DNA from: Yamagishiella unicocca
Taxonomy: Eukaryota > Chlorophyta > Chlorophyceae > Chlamydomonadales > Volvocaceae
DNA length: 64,000 nucleotides
Direction of reading: 5' to 3'
Assembly (NCBI GenBank): GCA_003116995.1
Contig: BDSL01000007.1
Location: forward strand, 1,488,001-1,552,000
Positions 13,463 to 24,653 of this stretch are shown here, in pieces. The translations under genes and the position numbers were made by a program. Numbering within the stretch: position 1 is the stretch's first letter; each line of letters opens with the position of its first letter. The notes under the pieces are model-generated. The model was not told the origin of the DNA, did no database searches, and worked only from the letters and a program-made list of their open reading frames with translations.

Positions 13463-16400
13463 ATGCACTCATTGGGCAAGGCGCTTCTGGGCTCGGCCCG
13501 TCGTGGCCAGCAAAATGTAAGAGCAAACGGGACTGTACTGGCTAAGCTACCACCGCGCTAAGTGTTCAGCGGAAAATGTCGGCGCTGATTGATGACGCGA
13601 CGAGCGGCGGATCTGCGCACCGCCCAACCTGGCGGTGTGACTGCTTACGGCGCGTTGACATCCCCTGTTTATGCTTCCTGCAGGGTCAGTTTCTACAGGC
13701 CGTTCGCTTCTATGCGGTCAAGGACGTGCGCTTCGGCATCGAGTGCCGCGACAAGGTGCTAGCCGGTGTGAACAAGCTGGCGGATGCTGTGCAGGTCACT
13801 CTGGGACCTAAGGTGAGCAGCTTTACTTGTACAATGCTGTGCGCTAACCATTCGCTATCATGCAACACCGGCCACGCACGAGCAACTACCTACCCACCAC
13901 TGAATACGCAAGCACCAGTCCGCGCTGGCATAGCTCAAACCTTGTAACGAGTGTAACGCATTTAACTGGGTGAATCTTTACCAATAATACTAGTAATGTG
14001 TATTCCGACGGTAGCCTGCGTGTACTGCAAAGGAGGTGCAATGTAGTCCCCGTATAGCCGATGAGGCGGGCAGCATCGCCAGTTGCAGCTACGAGGCCGG
14101 TTTGCGTGATGCAATGCTTTTGGCCAGCCTTTCGACCAGCCAACGCACCAATATCTTGCATGTACGCAGCTGGCGTGTTGCCATCATTCTTCGTCGCCGT
14201 AATGACGCAACCCTGGGTGTGTTATGGTGGTCACGTAGGGTCGCAACGTGATGATCGAGCAGAGCTATGGCGGCCCTAAGATCACCAAGGATGGTGTCAC
14301 GGTGGCCAAGGTGGGGTGACGTCTGGGAAAGGCCGTGAGAGGCCATGGTGGGAGGAGGGGATCGAGGGAAACCCGTGGATGTCCGAAAAAAATCGTTTAA
14401 AACAGAAGTTTTGAGATGCATGGGAGGAGGGGAGGGTTCGACATTGGGGGCGGAGGTCGAGGCAAAGAGCTTCTGGAGGGTGCGAGGATGGTCGTCGATG
14501 GGCGTAGGGAGCCGTGAGGGTCGCAGGTTCGAGCCCGGCCGCCCGCCTCTGGAGTGATTGGCTGGGTGGGGTTGTGTCGCTGTGGGTTGCTTCCTTGCGA
14601 CCAGCAGTTGACCGGAAGGGGGTACGGCGCCACTCCTGGCAGCGCCTCACGTTGGGCTGGTGGGCTGCGTTCGTGGGTCGGTGGGGGTTGGGCAGGATTA
14701 GGCGGTTGGGGGCTAGGCGGGTGGGGCTTATGCGGTTGGGTTATGGCTGGCAACGCAGGTGGCGGGGTAAGCGCCGCTGGTATCGCGTCAATCGCAGCGG
14801 ATACCAGGTTGCTGCTGGCTGCGGTTGCTGGGAGTCCAAAGTAGCGGCATCATCGGATTGGGCCTCCTGGCATTTCAACCCTGGTTCCAACAGCGCCGCG
14901 AACGGGCCAGCAGGGGGCTCCATGGCTCCAGGGGAGGGTAGCGTGGCCTATTTAAGGTGCGCTTTGCGCGCCATTGCTGCTCTCATGGTGGCCTCGTTGG
15001 GCACCGCCTCGCGCACCTCGTCACCCGACACGGGGCAGCAGGCGCCCATGCCGATCGCGGTGCTGTGTGCTCTCGGTCTACCTCGTGGCGGCAGCAACGG
15101 CGCAGCTGACAGACGCCTGCTGTCTTCCCATGCCAGTGTGTCGTACTCGTCGTACCGTAAGGGCCAGACAAACAGTATGAGGAGTACGGCGGGTTGGCGT
15201 TTCCCCCTAATCCGCCCGCACACCAGCGGCGCCACTGTTGGCCGCTTTGGTCTTTCGTCTGCACACACCAGTACGTGGGTGCCGTTCCTAAACAGGCACG
15301 TCCCCGAACCGCTCGACGTCGCAGGCCATTGAGCTGAAGGACAAGTTCGAGAACATGGGCGCTTCGCTGGTGAAGCAGGTGGCTTCGGCCACGAACGACG
15401 TGGCGGGCGATGGTGGGTAGGGTTGAGGTGGCCTGTGCGAGGGTCAATCGTCACCGGGAGATCGGGCCTAGTGGAAATGGTGGAGGTTGGAAGCGAACGG
15501 CAGGGAGCATGCGGCTCAGAGGAGGGGCGAAACATGGAGGAAAGAGGGGGCACCCGGTATCGCTGGGGTCGCGGGCGCGAAACGGTGGTGCCGCTGTTTG
15601 CTGCCTACTGGGCTGTGGTCTGGGGTAGGGGTAGGTTATTTGGAGATAAGTCATTGTTGGTGCGCAAAACGAAGAGCGCTTGTTGGTGCGCAAAACGAAG
15701 AGCGCTTGTTGGTGCGCAAAAAGGAGAGCGCGTGTTGGTGCACGAAAAGAAGAGCGCGTGTTGGTGCGCGAAAAGAAGAGCGCGTGTTGGTTGTGTTTGG
15801 CGGCGCGGCGCGGCGTCTTCTGGCAGGTGGTACAGGTGCCATGGTGCCATGCGGCGGCTGGATGGCGTGCGGCGGCCCCCGCCTCGCGAAGCCTCCAGCC
15901 CCCCCCCCCCTGCGGGCCCCTCGGTTTGTCGGCCGTGGATTCGCGGATTCTCTTGAAACCTCCCCCTGCGGGGTATAAGACCCCTAGAGCCCGACACCCC
16001 TCCCTTCCTCGCCCAAACCCCTTGGTTTTCGTGTTCTGCTGAGACCCATATACCGGTACATACACACCCGCGCGCACACGCGCACCTGCAAACAACACGA
16101 CGTGGCGCTCTGGGCGAAGTGGGTTGGATGGCCCGACGCAGCCAGCTGCATCGCGCGGCTGGGGTGTATTCCTGGCTGGTGCCCCGCTCCGAGTCGGGCA
16201 GCCGGACCGGGGAGCAGCGAGGGCAGGCTTCTCTCGTGACCACCTCGGACACCGTGTATTTGTGTGGTCCTTGCCACCGCATCGGAAACGCACAGCCCCT
16301 AGCTCCGCAAGGGTCTGACGCTGTGCTGTTGTGGAGCAAGATCTGTGCCGTTGTGGAGCAAGATCTGTGCCGTTGTGGAGCAAGATCTGTGCCGTTGTGG

Positions 16401-19400
16401 AGCAAGATCTGTGCCGTTGTGGAGCAAGATCTGTGACTGTTGACGCAGTGGCAAGGCCCACGTCGATCCACATAGGAACCTGCCGCCGCCCCAACAGGTG
16501 TCCTAGGGTGGCCTAACCGCGGCGACGGCACCGCATCCTACTGTCGTTTCGTGTTTCGTGCTCCCCCACCCTCGATCCACGGGTCATCCTCGCACCCCCC
16601 CCCCTCGATCCACGGGTCATCCTCGCAACCCCCCCCTCGATCCACGGGTCATCCTCGCACCCCCCCCCCTCGATCCACGGGTCTTCCTCGCACCCCCCCC
16701 CTCGATCCACCGGTCTTCCTTGCACCCCTCCCCGTCGATGTCCGAGTCGTTAGTCCGACCGCAACCCCTCCCGCCTCACCTCCTCCGGGTCCCCCGCGCG
16801 CCCAGGCACCACCACCGCCACCGTGCTGACCCGCGCCATCCTGGCCGAGGGCTGCAAGTCCGTGGCTGCCGGTATGAACCCGATGGACCTGCGCCGCGGC
16901 ATCAACATGGCCGTGGACCACGTGGTTAACGTGCTCAAGAGCCGAGCCAAGATGATCTCCACCACCGAGGAGATCGCGCAGGTGGGTAGTAGCTGGGTGG
17001 GGGAGGTTGCAGGGAAACCCGTCTACGAAGAAAAAACCGCTTGGGACGTGCAAGGAAAACCCGTGTACGAAGGAAAAACCGCTTGGGACATACGTTTGGC
17101 GATGCATGCTGGAGGGCTTTGGTTGAGGAAGCTAAAGTCAGGGTTCGTGGGTGGGTGGGTGAGGTGGATGGGTGAGGGTTATAAGGTTTTGGGTGGGAGG
17201 GCGAGGTGGTGGAAGGTGGACGGATGAGGTGGGTAGGCACGGACAGCGGGTTGGCTTGGAAACCCGCAAGCTTAGAACTGTTTGGGTTGGAAGCAGGGAG
17301 GGGGCCGCTCATTCCTATCATCATGACCCCACCTCCACCCGGCGTGTCCCTCTCTGCACCTTGCCTCTCGTCAGGTGGGAACCATCAGCGCCAACGGTGA
17401 GCGGGAGATCGGTGAGCTGATCGCCCGGGCCATGGAGAAGGTGGGCAAGGAGGGAGTCATCACTGTCAACGACGGCAAGACGCTGGAGAACGAGCTGGAG
17501 GTGGGTTGGCTGTTTTCCGGCTCTGTTCTCGCTCAGTTCAAACCGGGGGTTCTCAGGATTCGAGGAGGGCTGCTAGTGGCTGCTTAGGTATCCAAGCCAC
17601 AAGTCTCCCGCGCGACTGTGACCTAGCTTGCCGTATCTCCTTTGTTCATTGCCGCCGCTTACTAGCGCGCCCGCACCCACGCGGCGCCGTCTCCATCACC
17701 TACTCCATAGTTCTCCAGGATTCAAGTACAAACGTGTGTACCGCATACCACACGTTTTTGAAGTGGTTATACTTTTTCAAATGCCGACATGTCCCCCGCT
17801 GCGTCACCCATCCTCCAGGTGGTCGAGGGCATGAAGTTCGATCGCGGCTACATCTCGCCGTACTTCGTGACCGACCAGAAGACCATGAAGGTGGAGCTGG
17901 ATAACCCGCTCATCCTGATCTGCGAGAAGCGCATCAGCGGGTACGGCGGGTCGGGCGGAGGAGAGTGGTTTCGGGGCTAGCAGCGCGGAGCGCTGCTTTC
18001 GAACCCAACCCCAGACCCCGGCATCCTGGCGGCAGTCAGGTGCTGTGCCCCTCCAGCACCGCCAGCTGCTGGATCGGACACCCCTCCTGAGCCCGGCAGC
18101 CGACGCCCTCCGTCGGCTCCCATTCGGGATGCCCGGTTCCGGTTCCGACACCTGCCCCCACTCCGCCCTGCCCCCCGCCCCTGCCCGCAGCCTGGCTTCC
18201 CTACTGCCGGTGCTTGAGAAGGTCGTGCAGGTGCAGCGGCCGCTGCTGATCATCGCGGAGGACGTGGAGAGCGAGGCTCTGGCCACGCTCATCGTCAACA
18301 AGCTGCGGGCGGGGCTCAAGGTGCGCTCCGGAGCGGGCGGTTGCGAAGGCTTGAGGCCCGGGGGGATGCGGTCTGGGGAAGTCGTGATGGGCGGCAGGCG
18401 GCGGGACGTTTTAAGAGGAGTCCAGGAGGGACGTAGGATGAGGCCTTGTTTGTTCGATCGTGGCGGCGATTCATGGCAAGCATACGCTCCCGTGGCCCGG
18501 GAATCGTTACTACTTTTTCGCATTGAGACAAGAGATGTTCAGCCCTGGCTGCCGCATCTGGTTGTTCTTAACCCCACTTAACTCCCTTCAACTCCTCTTC
18601 ACTCCTCTTAACTCACCTCGGCGCTCGGACGCTCCCAGGTGTGCGCCGTCAAGGCCCCCGGCTTCGGCGACAACCGCAAGGCCAACCTGCAGGACATCGC
18701 CATCCTCACGGGCGGCGAGGTAGGCACGCTAGATTAGGAGGGCAGGGTGGGGGGCAGAAGGGTGGTGGCAGCCCGTGAGGGCATGTGGGGGTGCACTGCT
18801 GAGTGGCGCCATACTCCTGCTGCTGCTGCTGTCCCTCCCTTAACCCCGAACCTCGACCTTCCTCCGACCGCCCTACCGCCCGCTCAGGTCATCAGCGAGG
18901 AGCTTGGACACAAGGTGGAGAACGTGGACGTGCGGTCGCTGGGCCAGGTAGGACACCGGCCCTACGGCCCCAGGCTCCCTCCTGGCCGCATCCAGTACCG
19001 CCCCAGAGCCTCTTCCCTCCCCGCCGCACACCGCTCCGCTTCCGGCGCACACCGCTCCACTAAACGCAGTCATGTTTTCGTCGGACTCGAATGTTGCTTT
19101 GGGCGTCTTCCACGTCATTATTCGCGTCGTTCCGCTCGCTTCTCACGCTTCGCTTCTGGTCCCTGCCTCTCCCCCTCCCCCCTCCTCCCCTCAGGCCAAG
19201 CGCATCACTGTCACCAAGGACGACACCATCGTGCTGCACGGCGCGGGCACCAAGGCCGACATCGCCTCGCGCTGCGAGATGATCCGGAGTGCCATGGAGA
19301 CCACCACCTCGGACTACGACCGGTGCGTGCAGTGGCAGGGGATTTGGGAGACGGCGGAACAGGACGGTGAGGGCGGAGCCAGGGCAGGATACGGGATATG

Positions 19401-21072
19401 ACGGTGAGGGCGTTGCCAGGGCGGGATGTGGTATATAACGATCATTGCCCATGTTCGCAAAGGAGAGCGCCTGAACTCGCAACATGTAACCATACCTGCC
19501 ATCCAATTCCGTTATTCCGGTTTTTATTTGCCTTCTTCGTACATTCACCGTTGTCTCCTCCGCCCCCTCCCCGGCTGTGATGCGGCAGTGAGAAGCTGCA
19601 GGAGCGCCTGGCCAAGCTGTCCGGCGGCGTGGCGGTGATCAAGATCGGCGGTGCCTCCGAGGTGGAGGTGGGCGAGAAGAAGGACCGCGTGGTGGACGCA
19701 CTCAACGCTACCAAGGCCGCAGTGGAGGAGGGCATCGTGCCAGGTGAGCTACACGCGGGGGGCCGGATGGGCTGGATGGGCCGGATGGGCCGGATGGGCT
19801 GGATGGGCCGGATGGGCCGGAGACTGGCGTAGAGGGGAAACCCGTGGACCGATATGGGAGATAAAACGGTGACTCCAGGTGTGAGAAATGCTGTCCTAGG
19901 TTGGTTGCTTTGGCGACGGCCATTGTGTTGCTGGGTGAGGCGGTGTGAACGCGTCTTGGGGGTTGCGGCGGCGAAGTGCTACGGGTTTTGCTGCTGTACT
20001 CCTGTCCGAGGCTTGGCGGCCGTTGCCAGGGTGATCACCAACTGCTTCTCCATGCCCCATGCCCCACGATGCCCCCCCCTCGCGTCCGGCCCCTCCCCCG
20101 CTCCAGGCGGCGGTGCTGCCCTGCTGCACGCTTCCAAGACCCTGGAGGACGTACGGATGAAGCTGAGCAACTTCGACCAGAAGATCGGAGTGCAGATCAT
20201 CGAGAACGCGCTGCGGGTGGGTGGCATGGGCCTGCTAGGGGCAGGGGCCGGGGCCGGGGCGGGTGCTGCGTCAGCACCGGCCCAACTCACACCCTTTCCT
20301 TTTGGCCCTGCTTTCGCACCGCACCTGCTACTTCTAAACCCTAAAGCTCTGAAACCCTAAAACCCTGCCGTACTCTTCCCCGCCCGCAGGTCCCCATGAG
20401 GACCATCGCCAACAACGCGGGCGTGGAGGGCGCTGTCGTTGTGGGCAAGGTGAGCCGCAGGCGGGGAGGCAGCGGTATCAGGACCGCAGCCTTGGTGGCT
20501 GCTGCGTTGCGTGGTGTGGTGGAGGGGCTGAACGGGACACCCCGAGCCCCTTGCACCGCGGGGAACAGGGGGAGAGAGGGTTATGGCTTGCAGCACGGAT
20601 CTTAACTTCTTAAGCCCTCGTGGCCGTGGTCACACCTCTCTCGGCCGTACAGGTTCTGGAGCTGTCGGAGCCGTCTATGGGCTACGACGCCGCCACCAAC
20701 ACGTACGTGGACATGGTCAAGGGCGGCATCATCGATCCGCTCAAGGTGGGCTGCCACACGAAGTGGGCTCTGGACGCCAAGTACATTTCTGTTTTTTATG
20801 TTTGTAGTCATGACAAAATTTTACATGTTAAACACAGAATTCAACCCAATCGGCGTCGAGCGATGGTCGACGGAAATGCAATTGTATCCAGATTAGAACC
20901 TTGTTGTTGCCCTGTCTCCCACCCAATGCCACCTCCCCAGGTGGTCCGCACTGCTCTGGTGGATGCCGCCAGCGTGTCCTCCCTCATCACCACCTCGGAG
21001 TGCGTCATCGTGGAGGCACCCGAGGACAAGAAGCAGGCGGGCGGCTACCCGCCTGCCCCGGACATGTACTAG
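13463..21072 (+). CDS. CPN60C: Mitochondrial chaperonin 60 (GroEL/HSP60)
   Basis: Group I chaperonin that folds imported proteins in the mitochondrial matrix, driven by ATP. Sixteen exons: 13463-13516, 13684-13812, 14239-14310, 15325-15412, 16806-16981, 17375-17500, 17819-17940, 18191-18320, 18639-18719, 18888-18947, 19195-19322, 19589-19743, 20107-20216, 20390-20449, 20653-20745 and 20941-21072. They sum to 571 residues with no phase conflict. The N-terminus ([16 protein letters not shown]...) is basic and Ser-rich, as in a mitochondrial presequence, with likely cleavage near [11 protein letters not shown]. Recognisable motifs are [31 protein letters not shown] (nucleotide site), [10 protein letters not shown] and [13 protein letters not shown]. 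The C-terminus ends [10 protein letters not shown] rather than a GGM repeat. It is mitochondrial rather than plastid because the presequence is short and the body resembles mitochondrial HSP60. Introns 3, 4, 5 and 12 carry unusual repeats, listed separately. Confidence 0.96.
14364..14424 (+). repeat. Dispersed intronic element, G-rich form (CPN60 intron 3)
   Basis: Starts GAGGGAAACCCGTGGATGTC and ends GAGATGCATGGG, 53 bases past the donor at 14311. It is the near-identical reverse complement of 23126-23186. Confidence 0.8.
14470..14545 (+). repeat. Possible tRNA-derived (SINE-like) fragment in CPN60 intron 3
   Basis: GCAGGTTCGAGCCCGGC near 14521-14537 fits a Pol III B box and T arm, with four of five T-stem pairs possible. 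A weak A-box-like TGGTCGTCGATGGG lies about 40 bases upstream. No anticodon stem forms, so it is not called a tRNA gene. Confidence 0.3.
15655..15784 (+). repeat. 26-bp minisatellite, 5 copies (CPN60 intron 4)
   Basis: TGTTGG recurs at 15655, 15681, 15707, 15733, 15759 and 15785, an exact 26-base period. Units read TGTTGGTGCGCAAAACGAAG plus AGCGCT, with small substitutions. Because 26 is not a multiple of three, it produces repeat peptides in every frame and inflates apparent ORFs here. Confidence 0.95.
16321..16430 (+). repeat. 22-bp minisatellite, 5 copies (CPN60 intron 4)
   Basis: CTGTG recurs at 16321, 16343, 16365, 16387, 16409 and 16431. The unit CTGTGCCGTTGTGGAGCAAG+AT is almost invariant, with AGATCT at each junction, which implies recent expansion. 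Confidence 0.95.
16571..16735 (+). repeat. Tandem C-rich form of the dispersed intronic element (CPN60 intron 4)
   Basis: About five copies of CTCGATCCACGGGTCATCCT followed by CGCAC and a C run, at 31-34 base spacing (16571, 16604, 16636, 16670, 16701). The array ends about 70 bases before the acceptor at 16805. The ACGGGT..TCCTCGCACCCC core matches the dispersed element seen in other genes. Confidence 0.85.
17009..17110 (+). repeat. Dispersed intronic element, G-rich form, duplicated (CPN60 intron 5)
   Basis: Two half units of GGAAAACCCGTGTACGAAGG type, 40 bases apart, start 27 bases after the donor at 16982. The second ends in GATGCATGC like the 14364 copy. The reverse complement of the second unit is nearly identical to 59907-59948. 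Confidence 0.85.
19761..19869 (+). repeat. GGATGGGCC array plus element fragment (CPN60 intron 12)
   Basis: A 9-base-scale array of GGATGGGCC/GGATGGGCT runs 19761-19819. It is followed at 19831-19869 by GAGGGGAAACCCGTGGACC, a short G-rich-form copy of the dispersed intronic element. Both lie in the first third of the intron that starts at 19744. Confidence 0.75.
20338..20366 (+). repeat. Interstitial telomere-like motif (CPN60 intron 13)
   Basis: AAACCCTAAAGCTCTGAAAC followed by CCTAAAACCCTG. It contains CCCTAAAA, the complement of the Chlamydomonas telomere unit TTTTAGGG. With only one perfect unit, this may be chance in a C-rich intron end. Confidence 0.4.
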
Positions 21073-22561
21073 GTGACGTCATCGACGTGGCGCATGCCTA
21101 GGACGCGCGCAGAGTCCTTGCTTCCGCTGCTGCTGCTGCAGCGGCGGCAGCGACTCCTCGATTGTTGCAGTCGCTGTTGGTCCCGGTTGCGGACGCTGCA
21201 GTGCTGACAACGGTGATGCGGGGCGGCGTGGATTGGGAGGTTTCGAGGTTACCTTGCCCCTTCGGGGGCGGCATATGTGGATCCTGCTCCAGGGAGGACT
21301 GTCAGCGGCATGCGGCACACCAAGGCCAGGTAGAAGGGAGGTGCGCGAGTTGAGATTCCGGATCGGTATCAGGCGGGAACTGGTGAGATATGGCGCCCGG
21401 TGGAGTGCCCGGTGATTACCGCTCGTGCTCTCGCTCGGGCGCAAAGGGCCCCAGGGATTGAGTTTTTGCGTGGGTGTGTGCAGGTTCCTTTGAGAGTTCG
21501 GGCGACGTTGAAATACGTCTGTCGATTGCTTTGCTAGTTACACGGAGCGTTTGCTGGAGGGCTGAGCAGCGGAGATCTACCCTGAGAGAGGTTTTGGGAG
21601 TGGTAAACACGATGCTAAAAACAACCTACAGACAGGTGTGAGTGTGTAGAGACGGACTGGACGACAGCTCTAAGGAGGATTCCCGTACCACCACAAGCAC
21701 CACCACCGTCACGTGTCAGCAGACGTCGGCACCGGGAACTCCCGTGCGCCGATTCGTTAGATCGGACCCAATCTGAGGACTAGTAAGCGACCCAACATGA
21801 CTGCAGCATGTGTAGCGCTAGTTAGGTTTGACACGGGTGGTGGGGTGAGGTGTTTGCGGGGCCTTCGTTGCTGCAGACGCGGCTGCAAGCGAGCACAGCC
21901 GGTATGTTGGTTTGGTTGGGCTTAGTGATGGCGGTTGAGGCGGAGGAGGCTGCATGTAACCACCGAGCTGGGATCGTAACACGAACAGTATGATACGAAG
22001 CCGAGCGAACGAGGGGTGCAAGCCCCGCTTTTGCCGTCCCCAGTACACATGTGCTGTAAGGAGCGTGCCTACCCTTCGTTGCACGTCATGCCCGGCCCAG
22101 CGACCAGGTTTGGTTTACCTACCCAGCCTCATTCGTATATACGTGTCTAATGACATTGAATGGAACATCCCCCATCGACGAAACAATAAACAAATCCCGG
22201 ATAAAATGCATGCCTTTCGCAACTATGTTATATCCACCCACACGATAAAATAAACACGAGCAGAGTGCATCTTCCATGCAGAGGCCTTCAACCATGCGTT
22301 CGCAGGAAAGCCCATAGCGCATACATGGCCACGGAAGCGCAGTGCGGTGCAGCTCATCTAGGCGAGGTGCAGCGACCGCCGCGCAAGAAACGGAGTGCCG
22401 CCTCCAGCACCCTCACTATGAGAGCGCATTGTTGCTTATTATCCCTTCATTCGCGAGCCGCCATGCGCTGAAGGCACGCGAGCAGTCCCCTCCTCCTCCA
22501 CGCTGTGCTTCATTCGTTGTTTTGTTCCCACCCACGACACCCGGCAACCGGCGCCCTCGCG
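21073..22561. other. Convergent intergenic region between CPN60 and ZOP1-like gene
   Basis: Tail-to-tail spacer with the CPN60 3' UTR. TGTAA occurs at 21955-21959 and 22055-22059 on the plus strand. AT-rich sequence runs from about 22130 to 22260. No open frame shows recognisable protein features. Confidence 0.6.
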
Positions 22562-24653
22562 CTAGAGGTACCCGAACCCAGCCGCCGTCCGCTGCGCCAC
22601 TCGTTGCTTCGCCGCCTCTCTCCGCGCCAGCGCCTCCGCCTCCTCCGCCGACACCGCCGCCTTGGCACCTCCCTTTTTCCCCCCAGCGGCCCCCTTGGAC
22701 TGCTCCTCGCGCTTCCGTTTCGCGTCGCCACCGCTGCCCTCCAGGACCACACCTGAGGCCGCGAGGGAGATAGCGTAGTGCAATTCCAGTAGTAGGAAAA
22801 GAGGCCGCGACGGAGGGAGGGTGGTGCAGTTCCAGAAGTGGGGAAAGAGGACACGAGGCCACCGGGAACTAGCCGCGAATTGGTGGGTGCGATGGAAAAT
22901 GCCGAATCCGGCGCGCAGGAGCTCCATGCGGCAGGGCCACGCGCGAGACGCTGGCGTCAGTCACCAGACGGCCCCAGGCGGCTCCTCACGTTGCCGCCCA
23001 CCACTTGCGCGGCGCGCCAGAACGACAAGAGCCGCGTGCTCCGGGCGGTTCATGATGGCAGGTTTGTGCTGGGATGGGCGCGGCGAAGTGCGTCTGCTCA
23101 ACCCGCCCGTCCCCTCCCCTCCCCCGGCATGCATCTCAAAGCTTCTGTTTTAAACGGTTTTTTCGGACATCCACGGGTTTCCCTCGAACCCTCCCCCGGC
23201 CCCCTCTCCGCTCCTCCCATACACACCTGCTCCCATGCTGCCGCCCACACGCCCCTCAATGGGCGCCTGGTGTCCGCCGATGTCCGCCAGCGGGTGCTTG
23301 GGCACCGCGATTACCCGCTTGATGATCTTGGTCTCCACGGGGAGGCCTTCAGGCCGACTGCTACTGCCGGAGGCCGCGCCCGCGGCTGCACTCCCTGGAG
23401 CCCCTGCTGCTGCTGCTGCTTGGCCCTGAGGCACCGGGCCGCCCTCGTGGGGCGCGACGCCAAACATGGCCGCCGCGGGTATCGGCGGCGACTGCGACCA
23501 CTCGGGAGTCGGCTCGCCGCCGTAGTACCACTGCGTTTTGGGGTCATAGTACCACCTGTACGGGTGTACGGCAATTCGGCAGCCGTACGGCGGTAAGCAC
23601 GGCACCAGCCGCGACGCCCTACTAGGACCCGGTATGGGGATACTGTGGCCGGGAGTGAGTTCCCAGTACCCGGCAGCGGGAGGACGATGCCAGCCACCGC
23701 ACCCTGCGACAGTTCGCCTCTTGCAACAATCTACGCCCCACGATGCACCCGGCCTGGAACCCGCTACCTGCCCCGCTGCGTGCCCCGCTTGCCTGGCCCC
23801 ACCTGTGTCTTGCATTGTAGTAGTAAGTGCTGTCCGTATCCCACGTCCAGCTGCCCGCAGCTTCCTCAGCCGCCTTGCGGTCTTCCTTGTACTGCTTCTT
23901 GGCGGCCGCCTCGATTTTGGACATCGCGATGTCGTTGACCTCTTTGGCCCGGACCTCGTCGTCGGCCTTGCGAGCCATGTCGCGCAGCTCTTGGCGGCGC
24001 CAGGTGCAGGAGCGAGGTGGCGGCCGGGAGGGAGGGAACGGGGAGACCGGTGCAGGGCGGGGAGAGGAGGTGGGGGGCGGTGAGCAAGGGGAGGCAGGGG
24101 GCAGTTGCGGCCGTCCGCATATGGCCTTCGGGTCCTGGACTGCTTTGCTCGGAGCCCTGCGATGCCCTTCGTACCCGATTGGAGACTGCCCTCAGCCCCG
24201 CCGTAGCCCGGCTAGGTTCTCTTCCGACAATTCATCCGAGCCCGTTTCCTTTTTATCCTTACACACGCTGAAGGAAGACGGTCCTAGGTTGTGCCTCATC
24301 CAGATGCAAATTCGCACCGGGTTGCTGGCGACCCCCCCCTCTCCCCAGGCGAACGAACCCCCGCATCTCCCCAGGCGAACGCGACCGGCTTACTGGTAGC
24401 TAGTTTGGCCTGGTGCTGAGAGCCGCGCTCGTGGTTAAGTCGCGCCGCCTTGGTGTCGTTCATCCAGCATTTGCAGATGTCGCACCAATGCATGGCGTTG
24501 CTCTTCCAGAACTGCAAGGACACCCAGAAGGATAGCATCAACGCGCCGTGTGATCTGGCGTTCTATAAGCTTCTCCTTAGGCAGGTCAAGCTGCTGTGAA
24601 CGTCGCCAAATTCCGTAAAATTGAACGTTCGTCTCCTCGCTTACCTCTGTCAT
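22562..24653 (-). CDS. ZOP1: ZOP1/WBP4-like splicing factor (U1-type zinc finger and OCRE/WW-like region)
   Basis: Resembles plant ZOP1 and animal WBP4/FBP21, spliceosome-associated nuclear proteins. Exons in transcript order: 24653-24645 (only MTE), 24511-24394, 23989-23803, 23555-23227 and 22752-22562, giving 277 residues. The finger is C13-x2-C16-x13-H30-x5-H36 within FWKSNAMHWCDICKCW, as in matrin/U1 fingers. A basic helix follows (ARKADDEVRAKEVNDIAMSK), then aromatic OCRE-like repeats (STYYYNARHRWYYDPKTQWY, then YGGEPTPEW), then a Pro/Ala/Gln-rich linker. The C-terminal KRKREEQ...SAEEAEALARREAAKQRV tail matches the plant protein tail. The assignment to ZOP1 rather than WBP4 rests on that tail and the YYY repeats. 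The 9-base first coding exon is inferred from ATGACAGAG|GTAAGC and the conserved N-terminus MTE-(F/Y)W. Confidence 0.82.
23126..23186 (-). repeat. Dispersed intronic element, G-rich form on the sense strand (ZOP1 intron 4)
   Basis: Reverse complement of the CPN60 intron 3 copy with roughly three differences in 60 bases. It sits about 40 bases past the donor at 23226 and is G-rich on the ZOP1 sense strand, so it has the same orientation and position relative to transcription as in CPN60. Confidence 0.85.

Noticed and set aside
14470..14545. A functional tRNA gene
   Set aside because: Only the T arm and B box are convincing. The acceptor and anticodon stems do not pair, and it lies within an intron, so it is reported as a possible SINE fragment instead.
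15451..16494. Long minus-strand open frame (347 codons) inside CPN60 intron 4
   Set aside because: It runs through two minisatellites, and its peptide repeats ([23 protein letters not shown]) are the direct products of the 26-bp and 22-bp units. The CPN60 exons on either side join in phase across it.
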